NCBI GenBank assembly: GCA_018265835.1
Contig: JABLYK010000054.1
Coordinates: 1 to 11,784 of the forward strand
Source of the DNA: Oscillospiraceae bacterium
GTDB taxonomy: Bacteria > Bacillota > Clostridia > Oscillospirales > Oscillospiraceae
DNA: 11,784 bases
Direction: 5' to 3'
In this document: piece by piece, positions 1-5,773 of the stretch
How positions within the stretch are numbered: the stretch's first letter is position 1
How the letters are laid out: each line of letters opens with the position of its first letter
Notes under the pieces: model-generated
Seen by the model: the letters and a program-made list of their open reading frames with translations, nothing else
Told to the model about the DNA's origin: nothing
Databases searched by the model: none
Translations under genes and position numbers: made by a program

Positions 1-51
1 CTTGAACAATTTTTGCTCTTAATTATTGTCTAACTTTTTGGGGTCACTTCA
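1..51. mobile_element. Probable end of an IS3-family (IS150-type) insertion sequence
   Basis: Read on the minus strand from base 51 leftward, the sequence begins TGAAGTGACCCC, runs into AAAAAGTTAGACA and then an AT-rich stretch. This resembles the terminal inverted repeats of IS150-group IS3 elements, which begin with TG and carry a CCCCAAAAAGTTAGACA-like core. The base composition is clearly more AT-rich than the flanking genes. The element would extend left, out of the window. Because both ends of such elements are similar, I cannot say whether this is the left or right end, or a solo remnant. The transposase genes and target duplication are not visible. Recognition is from memory of the family. 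Confidence 0.5.
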
Positions 52-93
52 GTTTGGGGCGGCAGGGGATTTTTGTGTGCGTTGGGCTTCGTA

Positions 94-120
94 AGGGACG
101 ATGTGGGCATCGTCCCCTAC
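94..120 (-). repeat. REP-like hairpin repeat, copy 1 (intergenic)
   Basis: Arms GGGACGATG (95-103) and CATCGTCCC (108-116) flank a TGGG loop and are followed by CTAC. Read on the minus strand this is the same element as the copies at 6951-6977 and 7103-7129 inside the transposase gene. The outer GTA (91-93) and TAC (118-120) could extend the stem past one mismatch. Bases 115-126 form the palindrome CCCTACGTAGGG, so a second copy appears to begin head-to-head at 121 and stop after six bases. The element is non-coding here. Confidence 0.75.
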
Positions 121-158
121 GTAGGGTGTGTACCGTTTCCAACCGAACCCTCGCATCC

Positions 159-187
159 CCCAGACGCAAGCTTGACTTGCGGCTGGG
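159..187. repeat. Imperfect palindrome of unknown family
   Basis: CCCAGACGCAAG (159-170) pairs with CTTGCGGCTGGG (176-187) around a CTTGA loop, giving 12 positions with one A/G mismatch. There is no T-run on either side, so it does not look like an ordinary intrinsic terminator. It lies between the REP-like copy and the larger palindrome at 194-257 and may be one more member of the repeat patch. Function unknown. Confidence 0.5.
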
Positions 188-193
188 AAAGGA

Positions 194-257
194 AGAATGA
201 CAGTGCCGGTCAATCTCGTACCGCAAGCGGTACGGGATGACCCTGCACTGTCATTCT
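194..257. repeat. 64-bp palindromic element covering the stop codon of the XRE gene
   Basis: The outer arms AGAATGACAGTGC (194-206) and GCACTGTCATTCT (245-257) are perfect complements. Pairing resumes with GGTCA (208-212) and TGACC (238-242), then with CGTACCGC (217-224) and GCGGTACG (227-234). Only a bulge at A213, an unpaired stretch near 207/243-244 and one G-T pair interrupt about 29 base pairs. The element contains the last two codons and the stop (251-253) of the minus-strand gene at 251-2185. On the minus strand it is followed only by TTCCTTTCCC, a poor terminator tail. It may be a non-autonomous MITE or RNA-hairpin repeat that also stabilises the 3' end of the transcript. Confidence 0.65.
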
Positions 258-2185
258 GACGCCATCGGCACGTCGTAATATCCCACGGTGTCCACCGTAC
301 CGTTCCAGTCCTGCGCAGCCGGGCGTTCCGTCCGGTAGCACCAGAAGCGGTAGACCCAGGCACTGTCCTTCTGCCACATGCCGTCGTACACCAGATAGCA
401 GCCGGGCGCGAGCCGGTAGCCCGGCCGGCTGTTCGCCGAAAGCGGCTGTGCCTGCGGGTACTGCGCGGCAAACGCCGTCTGATAGATCTGCACGGCCGCT
501 TCCTCGCGCGAGATGCGGTTCACGTTCAGATACGTCCAGTTGTCGCCGCTGAAATCGGCGGGCGTGAACCGGTGGTAGGCATCGTTTTCCGAGAGGTCGA
601 TCTGCTCCGACACGACCGGCGACAGCCCAAAGGACAGGTCCTCCGTCGAGACATACGCCAGAACGCCGCCGGCCTGCGTCTCCATCAGGCGGACGCTGCG
701 CGTAAGCGTGACGGTTTCGCTCTCCGGCGCGCTGCCCTGATTGCCGGGCGAGGTGTCCACCTCCATATATGCAACCTGCCAGCATCCATCCGCATCGTCG
801 CCCGCGAGGCGCTGCACACTCTGCATCTGCATCCAGCTGTCCACGCCGTTTTGCCCCATGGACGCGTCGTCCATATCGTTCAGGCTCAAAAACAGCAGCC
901 ATGCAGGTTCTGCCTCCGGCGCATTGAGATACTGCACGCCCTCCGGAAGCTCGCTTTCCAGAATCGCCGCCTGTCCGGCCAGCAGCTGCATGGAGCCGAC
1001 CGTCTCGCGCGCAATCTGCTCGCGGGTTGGAAAGGCAATGGTGCTGTCGCTCTGCGCCGCGCGCTTTTGCGTATCGTCATCGCAGGAAAAGACATAGGCC
1101 GGCGTCTCGTCCATGGACACCTGTGCGAGCGTGAGCGTGCCGCCCGGCGCGATGAGATTGGTGCCGGGTTCGATCTCGCAGTCGGTGTTCAGCGCGATTG
1201 TCCAGCGCGGCAGGCCGCCGCGGCAAAGCACCAGCGCCGAAACGCCAAACTGCACGCAGTCGTCATAGTCGTAATACTCCGGCGCCTGATTGCCGACCTT
1301 GAGGTACACGCCGGTGTCCGCCCCGTCGGTGAAGCGCAGCTTCCAGTCGCGCGTCCCTTCGTCCGCGCCCGACCAGCTTCCGTGGCAGGCGCCGAACACA
1401 TTGTCATATGAGAGCCCGTCGCTGCGGACGCCGAGCGCTGCAACGTACTGGTGTGTCCCGCCGTCGCTGCGGCTGACGTAGGTCACAGCGCAGATGTCGT
1501 CCGCGAGCCACTGGAGCTTCAGCGCATCGCCGGTAGGATGGGACAGCTCGTCGCGCCGCAGCATCACCAGCGGCAGCCGCTGCTGATAGCTCACAGTCAC
1601 GCCGGTTTCACGCTCCTGCCGCAGCAGGAGCACCGCGTCCGGCCCGTGCGAGACGATGGCGCGATACGCCCGGGCGTCGGCGGCGAACTGCACCCACAGC
1701 ACTGCCGTAACCGCGACGCCGGCTGCCGCCAGCACTGCCGCCGCTGCGGCAGGCCGCTTCCTCCGATATAGAACCAGCAGCGCGGCCACGCCGCCGAGGG
1801 CGAACACTGTCGCCGTCAGGGGTACCAGCCAGCCGTAGAGCACGACCGCACCGTGCCGCGCCAGCACGCGCGCCCCAAGCCAGCCGAGCACGGGCGCAGC
1901 GCACGCCAGAACCGCGAGCAGCAGCCACGACCAGCTGCGCTTTTCCCGCTTCCCGTCCGGCTCCGGCGGTTCTGCGGGCAGCTCCTGCCCTTCCGGACAG
2001 AGAAACACGTCTGCCGACACTTCAAAAAACGCACTCAGGGCACGAATATTATCCAGATCCGGCTGCGCCGCGCCCGTCTCCCACTTGGACACCGCCTGCC
2101 GGGACACCAACAACCGCTCGGCAAGCTGCTCCTGCGTAAGACCGCGCTCCTTTCGCAGCTGCGCAATGGTTTGACCGATCGTCAT
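251..2185 (-). CDS. Membrane-tethered XRE-family regulator with large unrecognised outer domain
   Basis: The 644-residue protein starts at ATG 2185, with AGGAGG at 2195-2200 nine bases upstream. Residues 1-62 are a typical XRE/HTH_3 domain: LTQEQLAERL, then the recognition helix SRQAVSKWE (28-36), then a PDLDNIRALSAFF segment. A charged, proline-rich linker (64-83) leads to three hydrophobic segments at about 86-108, 113-139 and 145-168. An odd number of passes with the DNA-binding end inside would place residues 170-644 outside the cell. That domain is rich in Asp, Trp and Tyr, contains several cysteines, and matches no family I recognise. A one-component membrane regulator sensing an external signal is the simplest reading, but signal and targets are unknown. 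It is divergent from the TetR gene and probably autoregulated, which is inference. Its stop codon sits inside a palindromic repeat. Confidence 0.85.
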   Translation of the reverse strand: MTIGQTIAQLRKERGLTQEQLAERLLVSRQAVSKWETGAAQPDLDNIRALSAFFEVSADVFLCPEGQELPAEPPEPDGKREKRSWSWLLLAVLACAAPVLGWLGARVLARHGAVVLYGWLVPLTATVFALGGVAALLVLYRRKRPAAAAAVLAAAGVAVTAVLWVQFAADARAYRAIVSHGPDAVLLLRQERETGVTVSYQQRLPLVMLRRDELSHPTGDALKLQWLADDICAVTYVSRSDGGTHQYVAALGVRSDGLSYDNVFGACHGSWSGADEGTRDWKLRFTDGADTGVYLKVGNQAPEYYDYDDCVQFGVSALVLCRGGLPRWTIALNTDCEIEPGTNLIAPGGTLTLAQVSMDETPAYVFSCDDDTQKRAAQSDSTIAFPTREQIARETVGSMQLLAGQAAILESELPEGVQYLNAPEAEPAWLLFLSLNDMDDASMGQNGVDSWMQMQSVQRLAGDDADGCWQVAYMEVDTSPGNQGSAPESETVTLTRSVRLMETQAGGVLAYVSTEDLSFGLSPVVSEQIDLSENDAYHRFTPADFSGDNWTYLNVNRISREEAAVQIYQTAFAAQYPQAQPLSANSRPGYRLAPGCYLVYDGMWQKDSAWVYRFWCYRTERPAAQDWNGTVDTVGYYDVPMASE

Positions 2186-2215
2186 ATGCGCATCCCTCCT
2201 GTCTGATCGCCTCCG

Positions 2216-2244
2216 ATTGTATCACAGTGCGCAAAAAATGTACA
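2216..2244 (-). promoter_or_regulatory. Candidate promoter of the XRE regulator gene
   Basis: On the minus strand, TGATACAAT gives an extended -10 (hexamer TACAAT, 2221-2216). A weak -35, TGTACA (2244-2239), lies 17 bases upstream. Transcription would start near 2209, about 24 bases before the start codon. The -10 is convincing and the -35 is not. Confidence 0.45.
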
Positions 2245-2262
2245 CCGATCCGGGCTTGCAGC

Positions 2263-2285
2263 GCGCGCAACCGGCGGTTGCGCGC
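2263..2285. repeat. GC-rich perfect hairpin in the divergent intergenic region
   Basis: GCGCGCAACC (2263-2272) and GGTTGCGCGC (2276-2285) are perfect inverted arms around a GGC loop. It lies between the divergent promoters of the XRE and tetR genes, ending 12 bases before the tetR -35 box. It has no T-run in either direction. It could be a protein-binding palindrome or an insulating hairpin. Confidence 0.5.
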
Positions 2286-2296
2286 ACAGATGGCGC

Positions 2297-2346
2297 TTGA
2301 CAAGCGGGCAATTGGTATGCTATTTTTAAACATACCAATGGTATGT
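2297..2346 (+). promoter_or_regulatory. TetR promoter with overlapping TetR operator
   Basis: A perfect -35 TTGACA (2297-2302) and an extended -10, TGCTATTTT (hexamer 2321-2326, 18-base spacer), form the promoter. The 17-base palindrome ACATACCAATGGTATGT (2330-2346) covers the expected transcription start. An additional half-site, ATTGGTATG (2311-2319), lies inside the spacer and is the exact inverse of CATACCAAT (2331-2339). There are thus three half-sites overlapping promoter and start, the layout expected for autorepression by the adjacent TetR protein. Confidence 0.75.
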
Positions 2347-2364
2347 AACGAGGAGATGGACATC

Positions 2365-3018
2365 ATGGCCAGAAATAAGCACCCGGAGGAAACCGTACAG
2401 TTGATTCTGGACGTTGCCTTCCGTCTGTTCCTGGAAAAGGGCTATGAGCACACCTCCATTCAGGACATCATCAATCAGTTGGGCGGGCTCAGCAAGGGCG
2501 CGATTTATCACCACTTCAAGTCCAAAGAAGAGATCCTGATGGCTGTGACGGACCGGATGACCGCAGAATCCAACCAGATGCTCGCCGTGATCCGCGACCG
2601 CACCGACCTGACCGGACAGGAAAAATTGAAAACCATTTTCAAAGAGTCCATCAACCGGCCGGTTCAGAACGACATCTTTACGGCCGCCCCCAATTTCGGC
2701 AGCAATCCCAGGCTGCTCTGTTCCCTGCTCTACGAGACGATCCACGATTCCGCGCCCAATTACATTCTGCCGATTCTGGAGCAGGGCATTGCAGACGGCT
2801 CCATTCAAACGGAGTATCCCGCAGAGCTGGCGGAGCTGATCATCCTCGCGGCAAACGTCTGGCTGAACCCCATGGTATTCGACAATTCTGTGGAAGCGTC
2901 GTACCACAAGGTGATGGTCTTTCAGCAGATGCTGCAGGGCTTCGGTCTGGACGTTGTGGACCGCGAAATGCTCGACCGGCTGCAGGAGCTGGCGTCCATT
3001 TACCAGAAGAACAAATAA
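2365..3018 (+). CDS. TetR/AcrR-family transcriptional repressor
   Basis: The 217-residue protein begins MARNKHPEE at ATG 2365, nine bases after AGGAG (2351-2355). An in-frame ATG at 2356 directly abuts that site and is unlikely. Residues 8-64 are a TetR_N DNA-binding domain: ILDVAFRLFLEKGYEHTSIQDI, then the recognition helix with GAIYHHFKSKEEIL (45-58). The remainder is a helical ligand-binding and dimerisation domain too divergent to name a ligand. It probably represses its own promoter through the palindrome at 2330-2346 and controls the efflux pump immediately downstream, an arrangement common for TetR/MFS drug-resistance pairs. The inducer is unknown. Confidence 0.93.
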   Translation: MARNKHPEETVQLILDVAFRLFLEKGYEHTSIQDIINQLGGLSKGAIYHHFKSKEEILMAVTDRMTAESNQMLAVIRDRTDLTGQEKLKTIFKESINRPVQNDIFTAAPNFGSNPRLLCSLLYETIHDSAPNYILPILEQGIADGSIQTEYPAELAELIILAANVWLNPMVFDNSVEASYHKVMVFQQMLQGFGLDVVDREMLDRLQELASIYQKNK

Positions 3019-3050
3019 AAATCTGCCCTGCAAAACGGGCAGATTTTATT
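3018..3050 (+). terminator. Intrinsic terminator or attenuator between tetR and the MFS gene
   Basis: AAAATCTGCCC (3018-3028) pairs perfectly with GGGCAGATTTT (3037-3047) around an 8-base loop, and the right arm ends in a T-run continued as ATT. It overlaps the last base of the tetR stop codon. I see no good promoter between it and the pump gene (3048-3090), so the pump may be expressed by partial read-through, with the hairpin setting the repressor-to-pump ratio. That last point is inference. Confidence 0.75.
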
Positions 3051-3098
3051 GCCGCAAATACATACCATCGTCCGGTATTTTAGCAGGAGGCAACTGCC

Positions 3099-4361
3099 AT
3101 GCAGCCAAAGCTTTTCTCAAAGGATTTTACGCTCGTTGTGATCGGGCAAATCATTTCCCTGTTCGGCAACGCGGCAATTCGGTTTGCTCTGCCGCTGTAT
3201 CTGCTGAATCAGACCGGATCCCCGGCGCTTTACGGAACGGTGACTGCGCTTGCGTTTCTGCCGGCGATTCTGCTCGCGCCCATCGGCGGCATCCTTGCAG
3301 ACCGGGTGAACAAACGAACCATCATGGTCGCGCTGGACTTCTTCACAGCGGCGCTGCTCCTCATCTTTTCGTTGCTTCTGGGTGTGACGGATCTCACATT
3401 CCTGCTAACGGTGACATTGATGCTGCTGTATGGCATTGCCGGCGCTTATCAGCCGTCCGTGCAGGCAAGCGTGCCTGCGCTGGTCAGCCCGGATCGCCTG
3501 ATGACCGCAAACGCCGTAATCAACATGGTCAATTCTCTCGCCTCCCTGTTGGGGCCTGTGCTCGGCGGGATTTTATACAGCGCTTATGGCTTACTGCCGG
3601 TTTTGTGGGTCTGCATCGCCTGCTTTTTCCTGTCCGCCGTCATGGAGCTGTTCCTGCGCATCCCATTCACGAAGCAAGACACGAATGGGCGCATCTGGAG
3701 CACCGTAAAAGCCGATTTTTCAGACAGCATCCGCTTCCTGCGCCACGAGAAGCCGGTCATCGGGAAAGGGCTGCTTGTCATTTGCGGCATGAATCTGTTT
3801 CTGTCCGCCATGATTCTGGTCGGCCTGCCGTATATGGTGACGGAAGTGCTGCCCCTGGAAGCCGCGCAGGCGAACCGGCTTTACGGCTTTGCGCAGGGCG
3901 CGCTGGCGGCCGGCGGATTGGCAGGCGGCATCTGCGCCGGTATTTTCTCAAAAAAGCTCCCCATTCAAAAGGCGGGAAATCTGCTGATCGCCTGCGCTGC
4001 ATGCGTGTTTCCGATGGGGATGGCGCCGCTCCTGTCTGCATCCGGGCTGGTGACCTATGGCGTCCTGACGGCGTGCTGCTTTGCCGCCATGCTCTGCTCC
4101 ACGATTTTTTCCATCCAGATGATGTCCTTCGTGCAGGCGGAAACGCCGCAGAATTGCCTCGGCAAAGTCATTGCTGTGATCCTCACGATCTCCCTGTGCG
4201 CCCAGCCGCTCGGCAATGCACTTTACGGCGTTCTGTTTGAGGCCTGCAAGGGCTTTGAATTTGCCGTGATGCTCTTCGCAGGCGTTGCGTCCTCCGCGCT
4301 TGCGGTTTGCACAAAGCACATCTTCCAGCGGCTCGAAACGAACACCATACCGACCCCATAA
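3099..4361 (+). CDS. MFS efflux transporter (DHA3/macrolide-efflux-like)
   Basis: The 420-residue protein starts at ATG 3099, eight bases after AGGAGG (3085-3090). It is hydrophobic throughout, with about twelve membrane segments. The loop after segment 2 carries the MFS signature GGILADRVNKR (63-73), containing the conserved Asp68-Arg69 pair and following basic residues. A proline/glycine-rich stretch near NMVNSLASLLGPVLGG resembles the segment-5 antiporter motif. Overall it resembles the MFS_3/DHA3 group that includes macrolide exporters and the enterobactin exporter EntS. It would export a small toxic compound using the proton gradient. The preceding TetR gene fits drug- or metabolite-induced expression. 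The substrate cannot be read from the sequence. A weak spaced inverted repeat, ATACC/GGTAT (3062-3078), precedes the ribosome site. Confidence 0.9.
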   Translation: MQPKLFSKDFTLVVIGQIISLFGNAAIRFALPLYLLNQTGSPALYGTVTALAFLPAILLAPIGGILADRVNKRTIMVALDFFTAALLLIFSLLLGVTDLTFLLTVTLMLLYGIAGAYQPSVQASVPALVSPDRLMTANAVINMVNSLASLLGPVLGGILYSAYGLLPVLWVCIACFFLSAVMELFLRIPFTKQDTNGRIWSTVKADFSDSIRFLRHEKPVIGKGLLVICGMNLFLSAMILVGLPYMVTEVLPLEAAQANRLYGFAQGALAAGGLAGGICAGIFSKKLPIQKAGNLLIACAACVFPMGMAPLLSASGLVTYGVLTACCFAAMLCSTIFSIQMMSFVQAETPQNCLGKVIAVILTISLCAQPLGNALYGVLFEACKGFEFAVMLFAGVASSALAVCTKHIFQRLETNTIPTP

Positions 4362-4364
4362 GCA

Positions 4365-4402
4365 GAACCGCCGGACAAAGTCTTGTCCGGCGGTTCGTTT
4401 TA
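4365..4402 (+). terminator. Bidirectional intrinsic terminator between convergent genes
   Basis: GAACCGCCGGACAA (4365-4378) and TTGTCCGGCGGTTC (4383-4396) form a perfect 14-bp stem with a 4-base loop. GTTTTA follows on the plus strand. It begins 3 bases after the MFS stop codon and ends in the stop codon of the convergent GtrA-like gene. The T-run favours plus-strand termination, and on the minus strand the tail is weaker (TGCTTAT). Confidence 0.9.
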
Positions 4403-4828
4403 TGCCTGATGTTCTGTTTTCTGCACGCGATCGTTTGTGTCCAGCGAATTGCGGTACACCACGAAGCGCTGGTAGAGAAACTCCGTCACGAAGTTCAGCA
4501 CCATGTTCATACCCGTGACCAGATACTCATTCCAGCCGTGCACGCCCGCGAGTCCGTGCTCCAGCAGTGTGGACAGCGGCGTGAACACGCAGTAGTAAAG
4601 GAGTACGAGCGCCATCGCGCGGGAAACCTTCTCCGTTGACCGGAAGGTATAGCGCCGGTTGCACGTGAAATTCCACAGCACCGACAGCACCAGCGCCAGC
4701 AGGTATGACGTCCAGTACGGCCAATGCAGCACCTCATTGAACAACGCAAAGCCGCCCAGCTCGATCACGCCCGCTGAGCAGGAAAACAGCAAAAATTTCA
4801 CCGTGCGCCAAAGTTCTGCCCGCTTCAT
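4400..4828 (-). CDS. GtrA-like membrane protein
   Basis: This is a 142-residue, four-pass membrane protein with segments at about 9-31, 38-56, 68-90 and 101-118. It carries the two signatures of the GtrA/DPMS1-like family: WNFTCNRRYTF (52-62) after segment 2, and NFVTEFLYQRFVVY (112-125) after segment 4. Family members are proposed to flip or carry polyprenyl-linked sugars for cell-surface glycosylation, usually beside a glycosyltransferase. No such partner is visible here, so the substrate is unknown. The start at ATG 4828 is preceded by GAGGCG, 7 bases away. It has its own strong promoter (4868-4896) and shares a terminator with the convergent pump gene. Confidence 0.88.
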   Translation of the reverse strand: MKRAELWRTVKFLLFSCSAGVIELGGFALFNEVLHWPYWTSYLLALVLSVLWNFTCNRRYTFRSTEKVSRAMALVLLYYCVFTPLSTLLEHGLAGVHGWNEYLVTGMNMVLNFVTEFLYQRFVVYRNSLDTNDRVQKTEHQA

Positions 4829-4850
4829 GGAAATCGCCTCGCATTAAATC

Positions 4851-4866
4851 ATTCAAAATTTTGAAT
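4851..4866. promoter_or_regulatory. Perfect AT-rich palindrome at the gtrA-like transcription start
   Basis: ATTCAAAATTTTGAAT is a perfect 16-base palindrome that starts one base downstream of the minus-strand -10 box, so it would cover the transcription start. This is a classic repressor operator position. I do not recognise the cognate regulator. A hairpin at the mRNA 5' end is the alternative. Confidence 0.5.
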
Positions 4867-4867
4867 C

Positions 4868-4896
4868 ATTATAGCATGAAAAGGCAAACAATGCAA
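4868..4896 (-). promoter_or_regulatory. Strong promoter of the GtrA-like gene
   Basis: On the minus strand, TTGCAT (4896-4891), a 17-base spacer, and TGCTATAAT, an extended consensus -10 with hexamer TATAAT (4873-4868). The -35 lies just past the stop codon of the DUF421 gene, so the GtrA-like gene can be transcribed independently. Confidence 0.75.
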
Positions 4897-4900
4897 GTCC

Positions 4901-5575
4901 TCATTCCACCGCATAGAGGGAAAGCTGTTTTTTGCTGTCCGCCAGGCCGAGGTAAATTTCCGACGCCTTGTGGTAGCCCTGCGATTGCAGCTGCTTTTCC
5001 AGCCACGCCTCGTTCACGCCCATGCGCTGCAAATTGCCGCTGAGGATGCGGCCGTCCATGATGACCTCGATGAAAAACTGCTCCTTTTCCGGCGCGAGGC
5101 CAAGATCCTCCGGTGTCGCCGGGCGGCGCGGCGCGGCAGGCAGGATACTGAGCTGCCCGTTGGATTCATACACGGCGGTCTGAATCGCGCCGAGATCAAA
5201 ATATCCCTGCTGCCGGCACTGGATGAGAAACTCGGTCAGATCCAGGCGCGCCTTTTTCATATTGTTCCGATACAGCTTGCCGTTGTCCAGAATGATTGTC
5301 GGCGTACCGTCGATGAATTTTCGCATACGCGGATACTTCAGCGCCAGCGCCTCCAGCAGCATCGCCAGCAGCGCATACACCACCATCGCCAGCAGAGGCT
5401 GCAGCGGTTCCTCCAGCTCCGTCGCCATCTCGGCGGCAATGGAGCCGATGGTGATCCCGATGATATAGTCAAACGCGCTCAGCTGTGCGATCTGGCGGTG
5501 GCCGATGAACTTTGCCAGCACAAACAGCACCAGAAACGACACGACGCTTGTAAGGCCAACCTGTAACAATTCCAT
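4901..5575 (-). CDS. DUF421/YetF-family membrane protein
   Basis: The protein has 224 residues from ATG 5575, preceded by AAAGGAG eight bases upstream. A longer frame exists to 5629 but lacks a ribosome site. Three N-terminal membrane segments lie at about 5-25, 34-50 and 58-78, with the family signature FDYIIGITIGSIAA (35-48) in segment 2. The soluble YetF-like region follows (about 82-210): GTPTIILDNGK, NMKKARLDLTEFL and AVYESNGQLSILP are typical. The family is widespread in Bacillota (YetF, YkjA, YdfS of Bacillus subtilis) and its biochemical role is not established. The ribosome site sits in the loop of a small inverted repeat, GGAAAAC/GTTTTCC (5578-5600). The gene is divergent from the DUF2798 gene. 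Confidence 0.88.
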   Translation of the reverse strand: MELLQVGLTSVVSFLVLFVLAKFIGHRQIAQLSAFDYIIGITIGSIAAEMATELEEPLQPLLAMVVYALLAMLLEALALKYPRMRKFIDGTPTIILDNGKLYRNNMKKARLDLTEFLIQCRQQGYFDLGAIQTAVYESNGQLSILPAAPRRPATPEDLGLAPEKEQFFIEVIMDGRILSGNLQRMGVNEAWLEKQLQSQGYHKASEIYLGLADSKKQLSLYAVE

Positions 5576-5642
5576 TCGGAAAACTCCTTTGGGGTTTTCC
5601 GGTAGTGTACCCGCGTGCGAAAAAAACATGCAGCAAATGCGC

Positions 5643-5671
5643 TTGACTTTCGGCGCGGTTTCTGTTAATAA
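5643..5671 (+). promoter_or_regulatory. Promoter of the DUF2798 gene
   Basis: TTGACT (5643-5648), a 17-base spacer, and TAATAA (5666-5671). Transcription would start near 5678, leaving a leader of roughly 95 bases before the start codon at 5774. Confidence 0.65.
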
Positions 5672-5713
5672 TAGCTTGCTCGTGTAGCGCTGTAAGATTC
5701 AGAAAAGCAAGGC

Positions 5714-5756
5714 GTGCGGCATCTTTTACGCAAGATGCTGTACGTCTTTTTTGTTT
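5714..5756 (+). terminator. Terminator-like hairpin in the DUF2798 leader (candidate attenuator)
   Basis: GTGCGGCATCTT (5714-5725) pairs with AAGATGCTGTAC (5732-5743) through 12 pairs, two of them G-U, around a 6-base loop. After GTC comes TTTTTT (5747-5752) and then GTTT. The structure lies between promoter and ribosome site (5759-5764) and ends only a few bases before the latter. Upstream in the leader, CTTGCT (5675-5680) and AGCAAG (5706-5711) could pair with each other, or compete. No known riboswitch class is recognised. Confidence 0.55.
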
Positions 5757-5773
5757 GGAAGGAGTGTGCTTTT

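Noticed and set aside
49..471. 140-residue minus-strand frame over the repeat patch
   Set aside because: Crosses the REP copy, the large palindrome and the end of the XRE gene in another frame; its peptide similarity to the transposase loop comes only from the shared REP sequence.
572..1411. Long plus-strand open frame opposite the XRE regulator gene
   Set aside because: Shadow of the GC-rich minus-strand gene; low-complexity Arg/His-rich translation, no ribosome site and no recognisable domain.
3062..3078. Second TetR operator before the pump gene
   Set aside because: Only five-base arms with a 7-base gap, unlike the 3-base centre of the clear operator; too weak to list as a feature, mentioned only as a possibility.
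2954..4240. 428-residue plus-strand frame overlapping tetR and the MFS gene
   Set aside because: Out of frame with two well-supported genes; Arg/His/Pro-rich translation typical of a shadow frame, no ribosome site.
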